Part shown: positions 40,196-52,273 of the stretch, one piece after another | Layout: every line of letters begins with the position of its first letter | Numbering within the stretch: the stretch's first letter is position 1 | From: Lycocorax pyrrhopterus obiensis | Taxonomy: Eukaryota; Chordata; Aves; Passeriformes; Paradisaeidae | Assembly: GCA_014706295.1 (NCBI GenBank) | Contig: JACSVZ010000016.1 | Span: 6,119,168 to 6,183,167 of the forward strand | Length of the DNA: 64,000 bases | Direction: 5' to 3' | Program-made: the position numbers and the translations under genes | Notes under the pieces: generated by a model | The model's input: only the letters and a program-made list of their open reading frames with translations | What the model was told of the DNA's origin: nothing | Database searches by the model: none

Positions 40196-43100
40196 CTGTC
40201 ATTGCCCCTGTCCCACACAGAGCAGGATTTCTCTGGGAACTGGCTTGTACAGCCCTCTGAAGCAACTCAGAATCTTCAGTGGCTTTGAGGGATAAATTCT
40301 TACTGCTCCACCTGCTGAAGCCTGAAAAAAAGTTAAGTTACTGCCCCATGCGCAACTTTTTGGAAACAACCTTATGGTGCAGAAAGGTGTCATAAAGGAC
40401 ATCTTTGTCCCAAAATGGGTGTTCACCTGGTGTGCAATAAGCCAATTCACGCACATTGAGTTATTTATTTACAGAGGCATGAGCTAGTCCAGAAACTTCT
40501 CATAATTAATGTCTAGGAGCCTACATCAGGGAACACACACACACAAGACTAGAGAAAAACAATGACAGTGTTATATGATTTAGAAATTGCAAGGACAAAG
40601 CAACAGTGTGAATCTCACAGAACCAAGGCTGACCTACCAGCCTGGAACTCATGTTTTACAGCCACGTCAATATTTGTGCTTGTGGAATCAGAAAAATCTG
40701 AATCAAAAGCTACTGGCCAGCAGGCAGGATCTTAGGAGGGGGCGTGAAATGCATCCTACTCTAGCTAACAGGCATGACAACAGAACTTCCACCCAAGGAA
40801 GAAATCTTGCATGACCTGTGGCCCCTCAAACAAGGGGCACAGTGTGTGACTGAAGTGCCATACTCCGTGGCAGGAGCAGGATAGTGCTTGATGGAAAGTT
40901 GGATATCCCAAACTTCTACAGGTCAATGGCTAACCAGACACATGATGACAAATCAGATGGTGGGAGCCCAGAAACTATCCAGGGTCTATAAATTGTACAG
41001 CTTAAACAAACCAGTGCATTGTGAATAGCTCCTGTTACAGTTCCTGTGTTCACCCCAGTCTCTCACTTCCCTACAGCTCCCTGTCCTGTTTCCCCTCTTT
41101 TCTCACAGCACTTTGTATCTCTGCAGCTCAGTCACGACATTGACAACAGGCCTCCTGCTGGTCCTCTACAACCAACAGTGGGGGATGAGCCAGCCCTCAA
41201 GATCTTAAACCATTTCTAAAGCACACAGACAAACCACCCACTACTGTATTCAAGCATGAGAAACAAACCCTTCATTAGAGGACAAGGGTGTGCAGCCTTG
41301 TTTTTCTCACCAACCAACCTTTCCTGTTTTTCAGAGCAGCAGAGCAGGGGTTAAGAGAGGTGGTATCAATGGACTGCAGATCACACCATGGGCAGCCAGG
41401 ACACCTTCCACCTTCACACCACATGTGGAGAATTTTCCAAAGGCTGGTGGCTGTATCACCCAACAGACAGAGTACAAACTCTGCTGGCCTTTTATCGACC
41501 ATGAACAGCCGCTGAGGACTCCAACTATGTAAGAAACACGCCAGCATCATCTTTGGGAACTGCATAAAGATCAGAAAGACTTAAAGGAACTGCCTCACAA
41601 ACTGGACTCTCTAATGAGGACATCTTTGTCCCCACTGCACCTCTCTGGGGAACATGGAAAAATAGACCTGGCAGTTGGACATTACAAGCAGCCTCTTTTC
41701 TGGGTCTGTTGGGTGTGAGCTCAGCCAAAAACACACCACCAAACCACCTTGGGCCCACACCCACATGACTTCTTCTGACACTACTCACCAGGGACCCAAC
41801 AGAAATCCTTTTCCATTCCAGCTTGCAACTTCTGCATGAGAAACTGCATTTGGCAAAATAATTCTTTTCATGAATCCTTCAATTAACCCCTCATTACATA
41901 GATACTGACTCAATGTAAATTGTAACTTGTTTTTTTCTAAAACATCTAAAACATCTTACGAGGCAATTCAGCAATCATAAAATTGTGTGGTGGCAATCAA
42001 AATGCCTGTGACAATACAGTAAAACTTTTTACAGTTCTCCACCTACACTCTATACTTCCCTGTGTCCACAGAAACACTTACAAATGTATGACCAAAAAAA
42101 ATTATATCACAAGGAAAGAAAGGGAGAAGAGCTACAAGTAACTTTTGCCTAAAACTCCTGTGTGGCATCTAATGTTCAAGAAAAACAATTACAAGCCAAG
42201 GAAACAGGCCACTCACAAAGACAGAGAAAAGGAAAAATAGAAGAAAAAAAAAATCATTCATAAGCAATGTAAGATGCTACATAGAAATTACTGGGCTAAT
42301 TGTGGCCCGATTGTCTTCTGCTCTACAACAATTTCCAGGCCCATCAGACAGGCTGCTCTGTCAATTCTTCCAGAGTACACAAAAAATCCATTTGTTGGAG
42401 AGGATGCTCCAGGTTTACTTCAGGATAAGGAATCCTGAGTGGGTTGAATGACATGATATAGCAGTTTCTTGGGTATCTTCTCTGTAATTAAACCTCTTGC
42501 TCTGGAAGAAAGCACTGAGGAAGACATCAGGAGAGCACTAGCAGATGTTTAGGACAGCGATACACACAGAAGCACACAGCTGGGGTATTTTAGAGCTTTT
42601 GGGTCACAGCTTTGGTCACCTCAAAGCTGTCTTGAGCATTTCATGCTCTCAATAGTGCTGAAGACTGGACAAGTGAATATCACACTAAATTAGCTGCTGT
42701 AGCAATGAAGAAACTCACCATCTTGGAGTTGGAGAAAAAAACCCAAAAGAAGCATCAGTAAATACACCAAATATCTTCAACTTAAAAAAATACTGAAACA
42801 TATAAAGCAACTCAGTCTTCCTCGGTCTTAAGTTCCAACAATAATGACATAAAATTCTTCAAGAACATTCACTGTTAGTAATTAAACTATTACAACTCAA
42901 GTCCAGGAACTTAAACAGTGAGCAAAAGAGAAACTCGCAGCGGTGCCCATCTGCCTAAACGACAGCAACTTCCAGCTTCTACACGCTGCATACCTGAGTG
43001 CACAGGCTGAAAATGCAGGTTAAAGCCTAAATCTGAAATAAGTATTTCTTACATATTACCTAGTGTTGTGTGCAAGCTGGTCCAGACAGCAGAGCTCTAC

Positions 43101-44047
43101 ATAAGCACCGTCCTAACAATGCAGTGCCCAGAGTCTCTCCAACAGCAAAGACCAGTTTCCTTTTAAAGGTGGCACTTATTTCTGCAATAATATCAAGAGA
43201 CAAAATACCTTACTGACAATGGACAGCACACTGCTACACACAGGACAGCATTCTTCTTCGTGTTCTACTTTCCCAGGTGCTGGTGCTTGGTCAGAAACCA
43301 ATAATATCCTCTAAAAAGCCTCAGACTTCTCTGAAATGTGAAACCCACCTATCTTGCACAAAATCTTTTAACCAAAAATGAACAGACATAGAGCTACAAG
43401 TTCTCATTGCACAAGAACAGCCACAGAAAAAGAAAAAAAAAGGCAGAGACAGAAATTGCAGAACACCAAATGAGTTCAAAATACACATCTATGTCAGAAC
43501 TGTAAGTCAATTTACAGCCTTTCTTATTCCTGAAGATGGGCAAAACAGAGAACATTTAGCATTTTCTTGAGTAACTAAAAATATAAGTCAACATTATTCT
43601 TTAAGCTAAACAGATAACAGTTAAAAACATGATTTAAAGCTAAATTCAGTTATATCTTCATCAAGAAGAACTCGATACCATAATTACATTTATCCAGTGG
43701 GTGACTGAGGGCAGGAGCCCTGTATCCCACTACAACGAATCACAGTGTGAGGAAGCCTTGTTCTCTCTTCCCAGAGCACTGTCTCACTAAGTCCTGGCTC
43801 ACCTTTCACCTCTGTGAAATCCCCTTCAGTGCCCAATGGGCTTGGTCAAAACAAATTTATACTCACACAAGCACAGACTAATATGCTTTACAATGAATCT
43901 TTTTTTTTACTTGGTTACACAAGCTGCTGAGTTTCTTTCAAGAACTGCAAGACAGTATCAAAAAGATCTCGCAAGTTTTCACCAACTCTTTATTTTGAAC
44001 ATAGTGATTTTTTAACTGGGTGTCAGTTACTGACATTTGAATTTATC

Positions 44048-44072
44048 GGGGGGGGGGGGGGGGCGGGTAGGG
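44048..44072 (+). repeat. G16 run followed by CGGGTAGGG
   Basis: Sixteen G are followed by two further G triplets, a strong G-quadruplex pattern and a likely sequencing or assembly weak point. Confidence 0.9.
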
Positions 44073-46807
44073 TGTGTCCCTCTTTCACACTGATGTATCC
44101 TGCCTGATGGTGCTCAAAGCCAAGTAACCCAGTAATCCTCCTACTACTTGTATCTTAGAACTCAATCTGATTGGAGTTGTGAGGCGAATAACAATCTTTT
44201 GTCCTTACAATAAAGTCAAACTTAAGACCAAAAGACTGTTGCCACTTATGAATGTATGACCCTGGAAAATAAAGGACTTTCCATTAAAGGAGCAAGGAAC
44301 AGATAGTTCCAGATGGGAAGGAATCACCTGTACTATTTAGGATCAACAAACAGAAACCTAAACAAAATTAATTTACTTTTATTTTCCCAGAACAATTCAA
44401 CTGATTTTTTCCTGCTCTGCCACCTTCTAAAGAAATGCCTCTGGGCAAAGCAGAAGGGGAATACATCACTGTTAACGAAGCTTAACAAAAAAAGGCTCGT
44501 AGACAGCAAATTTTCCTCTCACACTCTGTCAGGCAGCCAGTCATTCTCTGATCTGAGGGCAGTGTGCTGAGATCGAGACTGGCAAAGTCTGTGCTATGGG
44601 AGACCCTGCAAATGCCCTCAGCAGTCGAGGGCTGGCTGCCAGCGCCGATCACTTCTAATGACAAGCGCAGAATAAGAAAACATCCTAGGAGAGGCTCTGG
44701 GCTGGAAGATGTTCTCTGTCTGGTACTCTGTGGTTCAAGAAGCACAAAGTTCAAGGCTGCATGTGACCATTTTATAAAAACAGCAGTGTTTTTATGATTT
44801 CAGATGACTCACAAACAAGTGCTTAGATTTGCTTTATATTGCTCTACAAACATGGAGTCAAGTGAGCAACACTTTCCAGCTCATTTCCAGTTCCGATCCA
44901 ACACAGGGCACAAGTGATTACCCAGCTGGCTCAGCAGCTCCAGAGCTGGTGACAAAGAACTGAATAGTTTAGACTGAACAGACTCATCCATGTGAAGATG
45001 GAACTCCTCCCAGGGCCCGCAGATCACTTTCACCTCCATGCCAGCGTTGCAGCTTTTCTAAGTCTGGTTCACTACATGTGGCTTACAGAAGTGAAGAACT
45101 GGAAGCCATGGTCACAGAGCAGTGTTCCTCTTCCAAGAAATCCTCACCTACACATGCACACACAGAGAGTGTGAGGCCCAAAGGCTTGAGCTGAGCTAGC
45201 CTAACCACTGAGCAGCAGTTTAGGCAGGTGCAGACAAACCCAGCACCCTGCACAAGCCCTTGTGACATCTACAGAGACGTTTGAAGGAGACAGTGAACCC
45301 CCAACCAGCCTGTCTGCAATCCCTGCACACCCTCAGCAGTCCTGCCACTCAAATTCAGCTTTCTGAATCCTAAAACAGGTTGCAAGCAATAATAAAACAT
45401 TTGATTCTGCATGGATTTTCACTACATCTAAAGCAGTATTTGAGGACAGAAGTTTCGGGGGCAAGGGCAGGGACACTAATTGCCAGCAGCACAGCAATTC
45501 CTGTACCTGTTTCTTTGGTCTTCTATCACAACACAATTATGTCCCATACTTTAGTTTTGTAACCTACGACTGAATCTAGAGTTATTTACTGGGCAGAACA
45601 CAAGGATTTGCTCCAGAACAAAATTACCCCCACACCATCATTTTTAATAAAGAAATCTTATAGTCGTTTAATGAGCCATTTTCAAGCATTCTAAAGTATA
45701 TTAAGTCGTTCTTCATTATTTCTCTCTGATTGCCTTAAACTCTGAAAGGCTCAAGGCGCATAAGCAGTGACTAAGCATTTCCTCCGAATTCAGGAACACC
45801 TGAACACGGCCCTTTTTGTTGATGCATTTTCTACTCACTAGTGTGTCACAGATATAAAAACACTGAAAAACCCCTACTGGTTCCACCCAAAAGTTACTAA
45901 ATGAATAAATATTTACCTGCACTTTAAACAGAGAAATAAAGCAGTGAGTCTTCATCCTGTTTCTGCAAAGATCCCATCACAATTACTTAGTTACTTGAAA
46001 TGTCATTAGTAGGACTACTTGTGATTTCTATTTCTTGTGATCTGTATAGTCTATTTTCTTCACTACTTTCATGTCCCCATGTTTCACTTCCCAATTACAT
46101 TCTGTGAAATGCCTAATATGGTGAAACTAGGCAAATTTACTTATATTTAGTTCCCAAATTCTGCTTTTTGTTGTGCTCATATTTGAATTTATATAAATGA
46201 GAACACAGAATTAAAAAGCAAGACTGAACAATTTTTCAGTAATTAATTATTATGACCCATTTTGTGAAGGTACTGCCCACCCTGCTCCAGGTATCACTTG
46301 AAAGATTTTATTCTTTATGGCTAAAATAAACTCCCAAGTGTGGATTGCAAGACACCATGAACCAACACAGCAGTGTCTACCTAAGTGTATTTTAAAGACA
46401 TGGTGCAGTCCAACTTGCTGTTTGATTCCAAATATTGCCACATGATAAATAACAACAGTATCCAATCACTAGCATCAGGTATGCAGTAAATACTATCTGA
46501 AACTAGAAGCAATCACTAAGAATAGTTCCTGTGCTGAAGAAGAAAAAATACAAGCATCTAATAAATGCAGTTTACCTCCAGCTATATCCAACACTCAAAA
46601 GCAAATCTATTAAGCTCTTCTAGATAATAAAAGTGTGCATTTTAATCTGCTCTTGCTCCCCACGCCCTCCTCTTTCAGGTGGTGAGGCCTCATAGAAAAA
46701 ATATTTAAAATATGAAGCATCATTTCAGCATGACAATTTATAATACTATGTCATTTAAGAACCCCAAATTTGCACTAATCCCAGGCTAGAAGCAAGGGAG
46801 TGCTTGG

Positions 46808-46903
46808 TTTCAAAAACAAAAACCAAAAAATAAACAAACATGAAAAAAAACAAAAAAAACCCCCAAACCCACCAAAGCCAAAAACACAACACAAACACAA
46901 AAG
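46808..46903 (+). repeat. A/C-rich low-complexity tract
   Basis: Nearly 100 bases are almost only A and C, with runs such as AAAAAAAACAAAAAAAACCC. The open frame on the other strand here is a composition effect. Confidence 0.85.
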
Positions 46904-49485
46904 ACAATCCCCTCCTCTCATCAAACCAACAGTTCAAATCTGAATTTGGACCAAAAGTCATATTTGAATAGTATTCACATATTTTACATGGCCTTTAGAC
47001 ACAGCACCTAAAATTACGGAATACTTGATGTAAAAACAGCCCAACCAACCCAAAACCTTCTATTTTCATCAGCTGCAAGGCTCAGCACAGTAATGCAGAC
47101 GACATGGCGTTTTCTGGCTTCCTTCATTAACGACAAGGTTTCAGTCCATTAACCAACTACCTGTTCTACAGGCTTACTTCTGAGAGAAGTAAAAGTGGTT
47201 TGCGGCGAAGGAGCACTTCAGTGAGAAATTCCCTTCCACATTCTGAGAAGGAACAGAGCCTGAGCAGTGCTGGAGCTGTGACTGGCCCCAAGAACCCTTT
47301 CAGAGCATTACCCTGTGCATTCGCCTCAGAGAGTTTCACACAAAGAGCAGCGATGCTGTGACCCTGTGACAGCAGCACTGGCAGAGCACAGAAATGCTTG
47401 GGGAATAAAGCTCCTCAGAGAGAGGGCAGCCTGCTTGGCAGCCCTCTGGCACAGGGGAGTGACTTCCTACCTCCAGTACCGTAGGTGCTGCGGTGAATAG
47501 CACTGCTCCGACCAGAGTAAAGATACTTCAACACTCAGTGGGATCAAGCTGCAAAGCAATTTCTGACACTGAGACGAACCACGAAGAGCAAGATGCAAAG
47601 AATAAAATACAACCCTCTTAAGTTTGTATTACATCTCAAAACCACCAGGCTAAAGAACCTGAGAAGGCTGCACTGAAAATGACACATTCTCTGACATTTT
47701 CCCATGCAAGGTGTGGAAGGATGGAGGAGAGGCAGCAGATACATTGCAGACAATGTAATTTATCCTCCTGCTACCACTAAATTATGAGATCAGTATTTAC
47801 ACCACTTTCTGGCGATAGGCATCTAAAACCCACCCTCTCCTTGATAAATGTACATGAGCTCCTTCTTTTCCCAGAGCCAATCACTGGAAACTTTCTTTTG
47901 ACAACTTCACTGTGTTCTGCACCCCAGCCTACTGCTTCACCTCCAAACTGCAGGAGTAGTAGGATACAAGGGATGTAAACCTGGGCACACAGAAGAACTG
48001 CTGGAGCAGCAGCATCTGTATTTAAGAAAGCAGTTACTAAAATATGACAAAAATCAGGCACCAAGAAAGTGACTCTTGCAACTGAAAGCAAAGGCTTTTC
48101 AGTTTTCACACAAACAATGGTGGCTTGACCAAGATCGAAATTTCTCAACACCATAGTTGACTGCAGAAGAGTTATTTTCCAAGGAAAACCTCAAAAAGTA
48201 TTTCCCTAAACTCCTTTCGAATTTTCTCCCAGGATAAGTGAGAAAGAAAACAAAGCCCCTCTAAAATCCTATTTCACTCATCAGTACATGGCAAGAAAAA
48301 AAGTACATCACAGAACAACAGAACATCTAACAATAAACCATTTCATTTGTCACCACGCTCCAATAAATCTTCCTTCAGGTTAACTGGGTCTGTTAATCAC
48401 CAAAATGTAGATGCTTGAGCCAAAGGTTTCAAGAATGCTGCCATTTCTGAAGAACCTTTCTTGCATAAGGGGTCTAACCACTGCCTCTTTCTCAAGAAAA
48501 TGGTTATTACATAGGTAGAAATCCTTATTACTGCACAAATAGAGCTAAAAACCACCCAAAGAGTAGCATGCTACTTTCCTGGCCAACAAGTCCCGGTTAA
48601 ATCAACAATGAAGAAGCAACTCAGGGCATCAAGAGAGTGGAAAACTTTCACAGTAATTGGTATATATAGTCTGGTTCTTCCAAGCTTTATCAGCACAGCA
48701 CAGACAGCCTGCATCTCATATTCTCCTGAGGCAATAACCCCAGGAATTCACCACTAAGCAGTGATACATCAGAATTTTAAAAACTGGCAAGTAGTGATGG
48801 GAAGGCAAAAGGAGCCACCAAATGCTGAAGGCCTCTATAAATCTTGTAGTCATACACAATTAAAGTTGACGTGTTATCAAACTACAAATAAATCTGAAAA
48901 TACAGCCGTGGTTTGTGAAATTCATGTTAAAAAGAGTAACTTGAGGACACTAAAATGATGAACTGCAGAGATAGGCTAAGGAAAGAATTGCTCTGCCTTC
49001 TCATAAAATTTACCTAGAAGTTAACTGGAACAGGAATAACTCAGAGAAAACAGCTATAAATAGAAAGGGGTTAATCATTCAAATTTCTATTCCCATGACA
49101 AGAATACACTAAAGACTCTAACTTTTTAATCTTATGATACGATGCTTTAAAAATACTTTAGCTGCTGCACTACAGTCTGCCTCTACCCACTTTTTAAAAA
49201 TAATTTCTCCTTTATTTTTTTAAATGCAATAAAGGAGATTTTCTTTCAACAGAAACATTTTCACTGACAGTAGACAAAGCGAGCCTGTGTGTCAGCTGGA
49301 ACAATTACATGTGGTCACTTAAACGGATCTTTTTTTAATGGGGCCACTTAAAAATACATTTACCTTTTCTCCATCCTAATATACAGCAAATAAGACTTAT
49401 TTGTTATCGATTTCAACTATCAGAGCTGCTACAAAGTATTTTTTAATTAAGTGTTTGCATTTATCCTAAAGTAGAAGAGAAGCTT

Positions 49486-49602
49486 GGAATCATTAAGGTT
49501 GGAAAAGGCCTCTAAGATGATCGAGTCCAACTGTTCCCCCAGCACTGCCAAGTCCATCCCTAAGCCCTGTCCCTAAGCATCACATCCGTTACATTTGTTC
49601 AA
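49486..49602 (-). mobile_element. CR1 LINE 3' end fragment
   Basis: GGAATCATTAAGGTTGGAAA, GATCGAGTCCAACTG and CACTGCCAAGTCCATCCC match the reverse complement of an avian CR1 3' end. Only about 115 bp remain, so it is heavily 5'-truncated. Confidence 0.8.
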
Positions 49603-51278
49603 GGACATAAACACAAGTTTACCACGCAAAGACAGCAAAGAAAGAAAAACTGCCTCATCCTCAATGCACAGATAAAAACACACCAGGATAACCAAACGTC
49701 TCTGAACTCACACAGCAGCCTGTGACACACTTGGAAATAGAATCTAATTATTACAAATCCCCAGCCAGTGCTTTACTCACAGTATTTCTCACCCAAGTAA
49801 ATTAATGTTGAAGCTTTTAAGTTAAACCAAATGGAGTACAGGAAATAATACACAGAGAGAAGTTCTTTATTTAAAATGTAGAAACAGATAAGGACTTTTG
49901 TCATTTTGTGGTGACCAGCAAATTGAATATAAAGTGAGTTGTAATCCAGCATATTTGCAGAGGCAGAAATTAGGACAGCACCAAACATATGCATTCAACT
50001 TCAAAAGATGCAGAGCTGCTGCAGATCTTCATTGACTACTCATTACACGAAATTGTGAGGAAAAGACTTAATTGTGGTCTTAACATTACTTCCAACTTAA
50101 GTTACATCCTCTCATTCTTGCCAAACTTGCTTTTATTGAAGAACTCTACTAAACAACCTTTCCTTTTTATGCAGTACTTTTCTGCTCTTCCTTATCACAG
50201 AAACTCTTCACGCACCAGATTTATTTACAGCACCCAGAGGAAATAGAAGCTACCAGTTATCAAAACAGACTGCAGAATGTAAATAAACAATTGTTATGTA
50301 TTTGTGTTAGCTGGACTCTAAGAACTTGTGCAGAGTGACACTGAGTACCACAAAAATGGTATCCTAACAATTAAAGCAACAATTCAGTAAACAAAATGTT
50401 GCTGTTGTTTTTATTACTCAGAGAAAAATAGAGTTAGGTCATTATTCTGAGCTTCCTAAAATTTTCAACATAGCTAGAGGTCACCTAATTAAAGTTAAAT
50501 AAGCATTTTTATTAAAAAATATTATTTCTCTACATTATTACCACTAGTAGTAGAGGTAAAAAATTACCTCTGAAGTGCTGGGGAAGTAAAACTGGCATAG
50601 CATGAAGATTCTCAGTATTCTACACACCTGAAGAGTGATATCTCTATCTTTAAACACATGGGAAATTTTGCAATTGTTTGCACATAGCTTGTAAAAACTT
50701 ATAAACATAATAAAATTATTTAAAGTTAGATATGTAATCGGATGCAGATTATCAGTATATTATAAAGTGGTTTTTTATTTTTAATAAAATATAAAATTAC
50801 TTTTGTCAAAAGCATTGGATCTGTCTTACATGGATAACATGAAGACGTAGAACAGTATTAGCTACTGAGCACAGATAATTAGTCCCTCCTCATTTTTATA
50901 ATTAACAACAGAAAGGAAAGTCTCTTTGTTTGCTAGCAAGTTTTGTGCCAAAAATTAATGTACCATTTGCTGCTGACAATCTGCCAGACTAATGATGTTT
51001 TTCTTCACTCAAGAGGGTTCAGAAACTACTACTCACTTTCCAGTCAGCATTCATCACAGGCTCCCAAATACAGTCCTCCCATGAAAAGAAAAACAAGACA
51101 GCTCTTCTACAGACACACACACACAGGCTTCTTCATACTTAAGTTATTACTACAAATAAATAATTTAAAACACTTCAGCAGCAGTAGACAAATGTTCTTC
51201 GCCTCCCGCTATTGTGGCTCAATCCTAACATCATGGTGTAAGTGATACTTTCCCTTAAACCTGGCATAAGACAGAATA

Positions 51279-51602
51279 AAATCATAGATTCATTTAGGTT
51301 GGAAAAGACCCTTAAGGGTGAGTCCTTTAACCCACTGCTGCCAAGCCCAGCACTAAACCATGGCCCTGAGTGCCACATCTGCACATCTTTTAAATACAGC
51401 CGGGGATGGTGAGTGCACCACTTCCCTGGGCAGCCCATTTCAACGCTAGATAATACTCTTGGTGAAGAAATTTTTCCTAATATCCAATCTAAACCTCCCC
51501 TGGTGCAGTTGAGGCAGCTTCCTCTCATCCTATTACTTGGTACTTGGGAAAAGGCTGACCTTCACCTGGCTATAACCTCCTTTCAAGGCTGTTGTAAAGC
51601 TA
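51279..51602 (-). mobile_element. CR1 LINE 3' fragment, left half of a head-to-head pair
   Basis: The sequence runs from AATCATAGATTCATTTAGG through CACTTCCCTGGGCAGCCC, GAAGAAATTTTTCCTAATAT and CTATAACCTCCTTTCAAGG, a clear reverse-complemented CR1 3' region of about 320 bp. Its 5'-truncated end abuts a plus-strand CR1 copy. Confidence 0.88.
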
Positions 51603-51625
51603 CACCACTGTAAAATTGTAAAGCT

Positions 51626-51781
51626 AGTTGTGGATGCCCCATCCCTGGAAGTTTTCAAGGCCAGGCTGGACAGGCCATGGAGCAACCTGGGATAGTGGAA
51701 GGTGTCCCTGCCCATGGCAGGGGAGTGGAACTGGGTGATCTTTAAGGTCCCTTCCCACCCAAGTCATTTTATGATTTTATG
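51626..51781 (+). mobile_element. CR1 LINE 3' fragment, right half of a head-to-head pair
   Basis: GTTGTGGATGCCCCATCCCT, CAAGGCCAGGCTGGACAGGC and TTTAAGGTCCCTTCCCACC identify a plus-strand CR1 3' end. It finishes in a doubled ATTTTATG octamer, the usual CR1 terminal repeat. The subfamily appears different from its left neighbour. Confidence 0.88.
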
Positions 51782-52252
51782 TTTCAAATTTTATTTCCTA
51801 CTAGGTTTGGACTCATTTTTGGGGATTGAGTCTTGTCCATCTCCATTAATCAGTACCAGGACACCACAGTGTCTGCTCACATTCTGATGCTGCCATTGCA
51901 CGTGCCCATGTGGATTGCACACATACATATGCACTGTCTCTCTTTCACTGCTGTCCATACACCAAGCACTAACTCTTCTTTGTTTAGAGGATCCCTGGTT
52001 ATGACTTGGACAATCCTCCTTAAATATCTTGTGTCTGCATCCTTAGCAGGGCATGCAGATAACCAAATAGTAAATTCAGAAATTCCTCCCCTCTATCAGC
52101 TGAAACAAAGTAAGACACTCAGCACTAAAGGTCAGAAACACAAATAGTCCAAGCCTACATGATTTTCATACCCCAATACACAATGTGTGTGGTGGTGTGA
52201 AAATCCCAAAGGCCTTGCCTTCCTCAGCAACACCTATTTAAGCCAAAAAGGG

Positions 52253-52273
52253 AAAAAAAAAAAAAAAAAAAAA
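52253..52273 (+). repeat. A21 homopolymer
   Basis: Twenty-one consecutive A are followed by A/C-rich text; no retrogene body is recognised before it. Confidence 0.9.
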
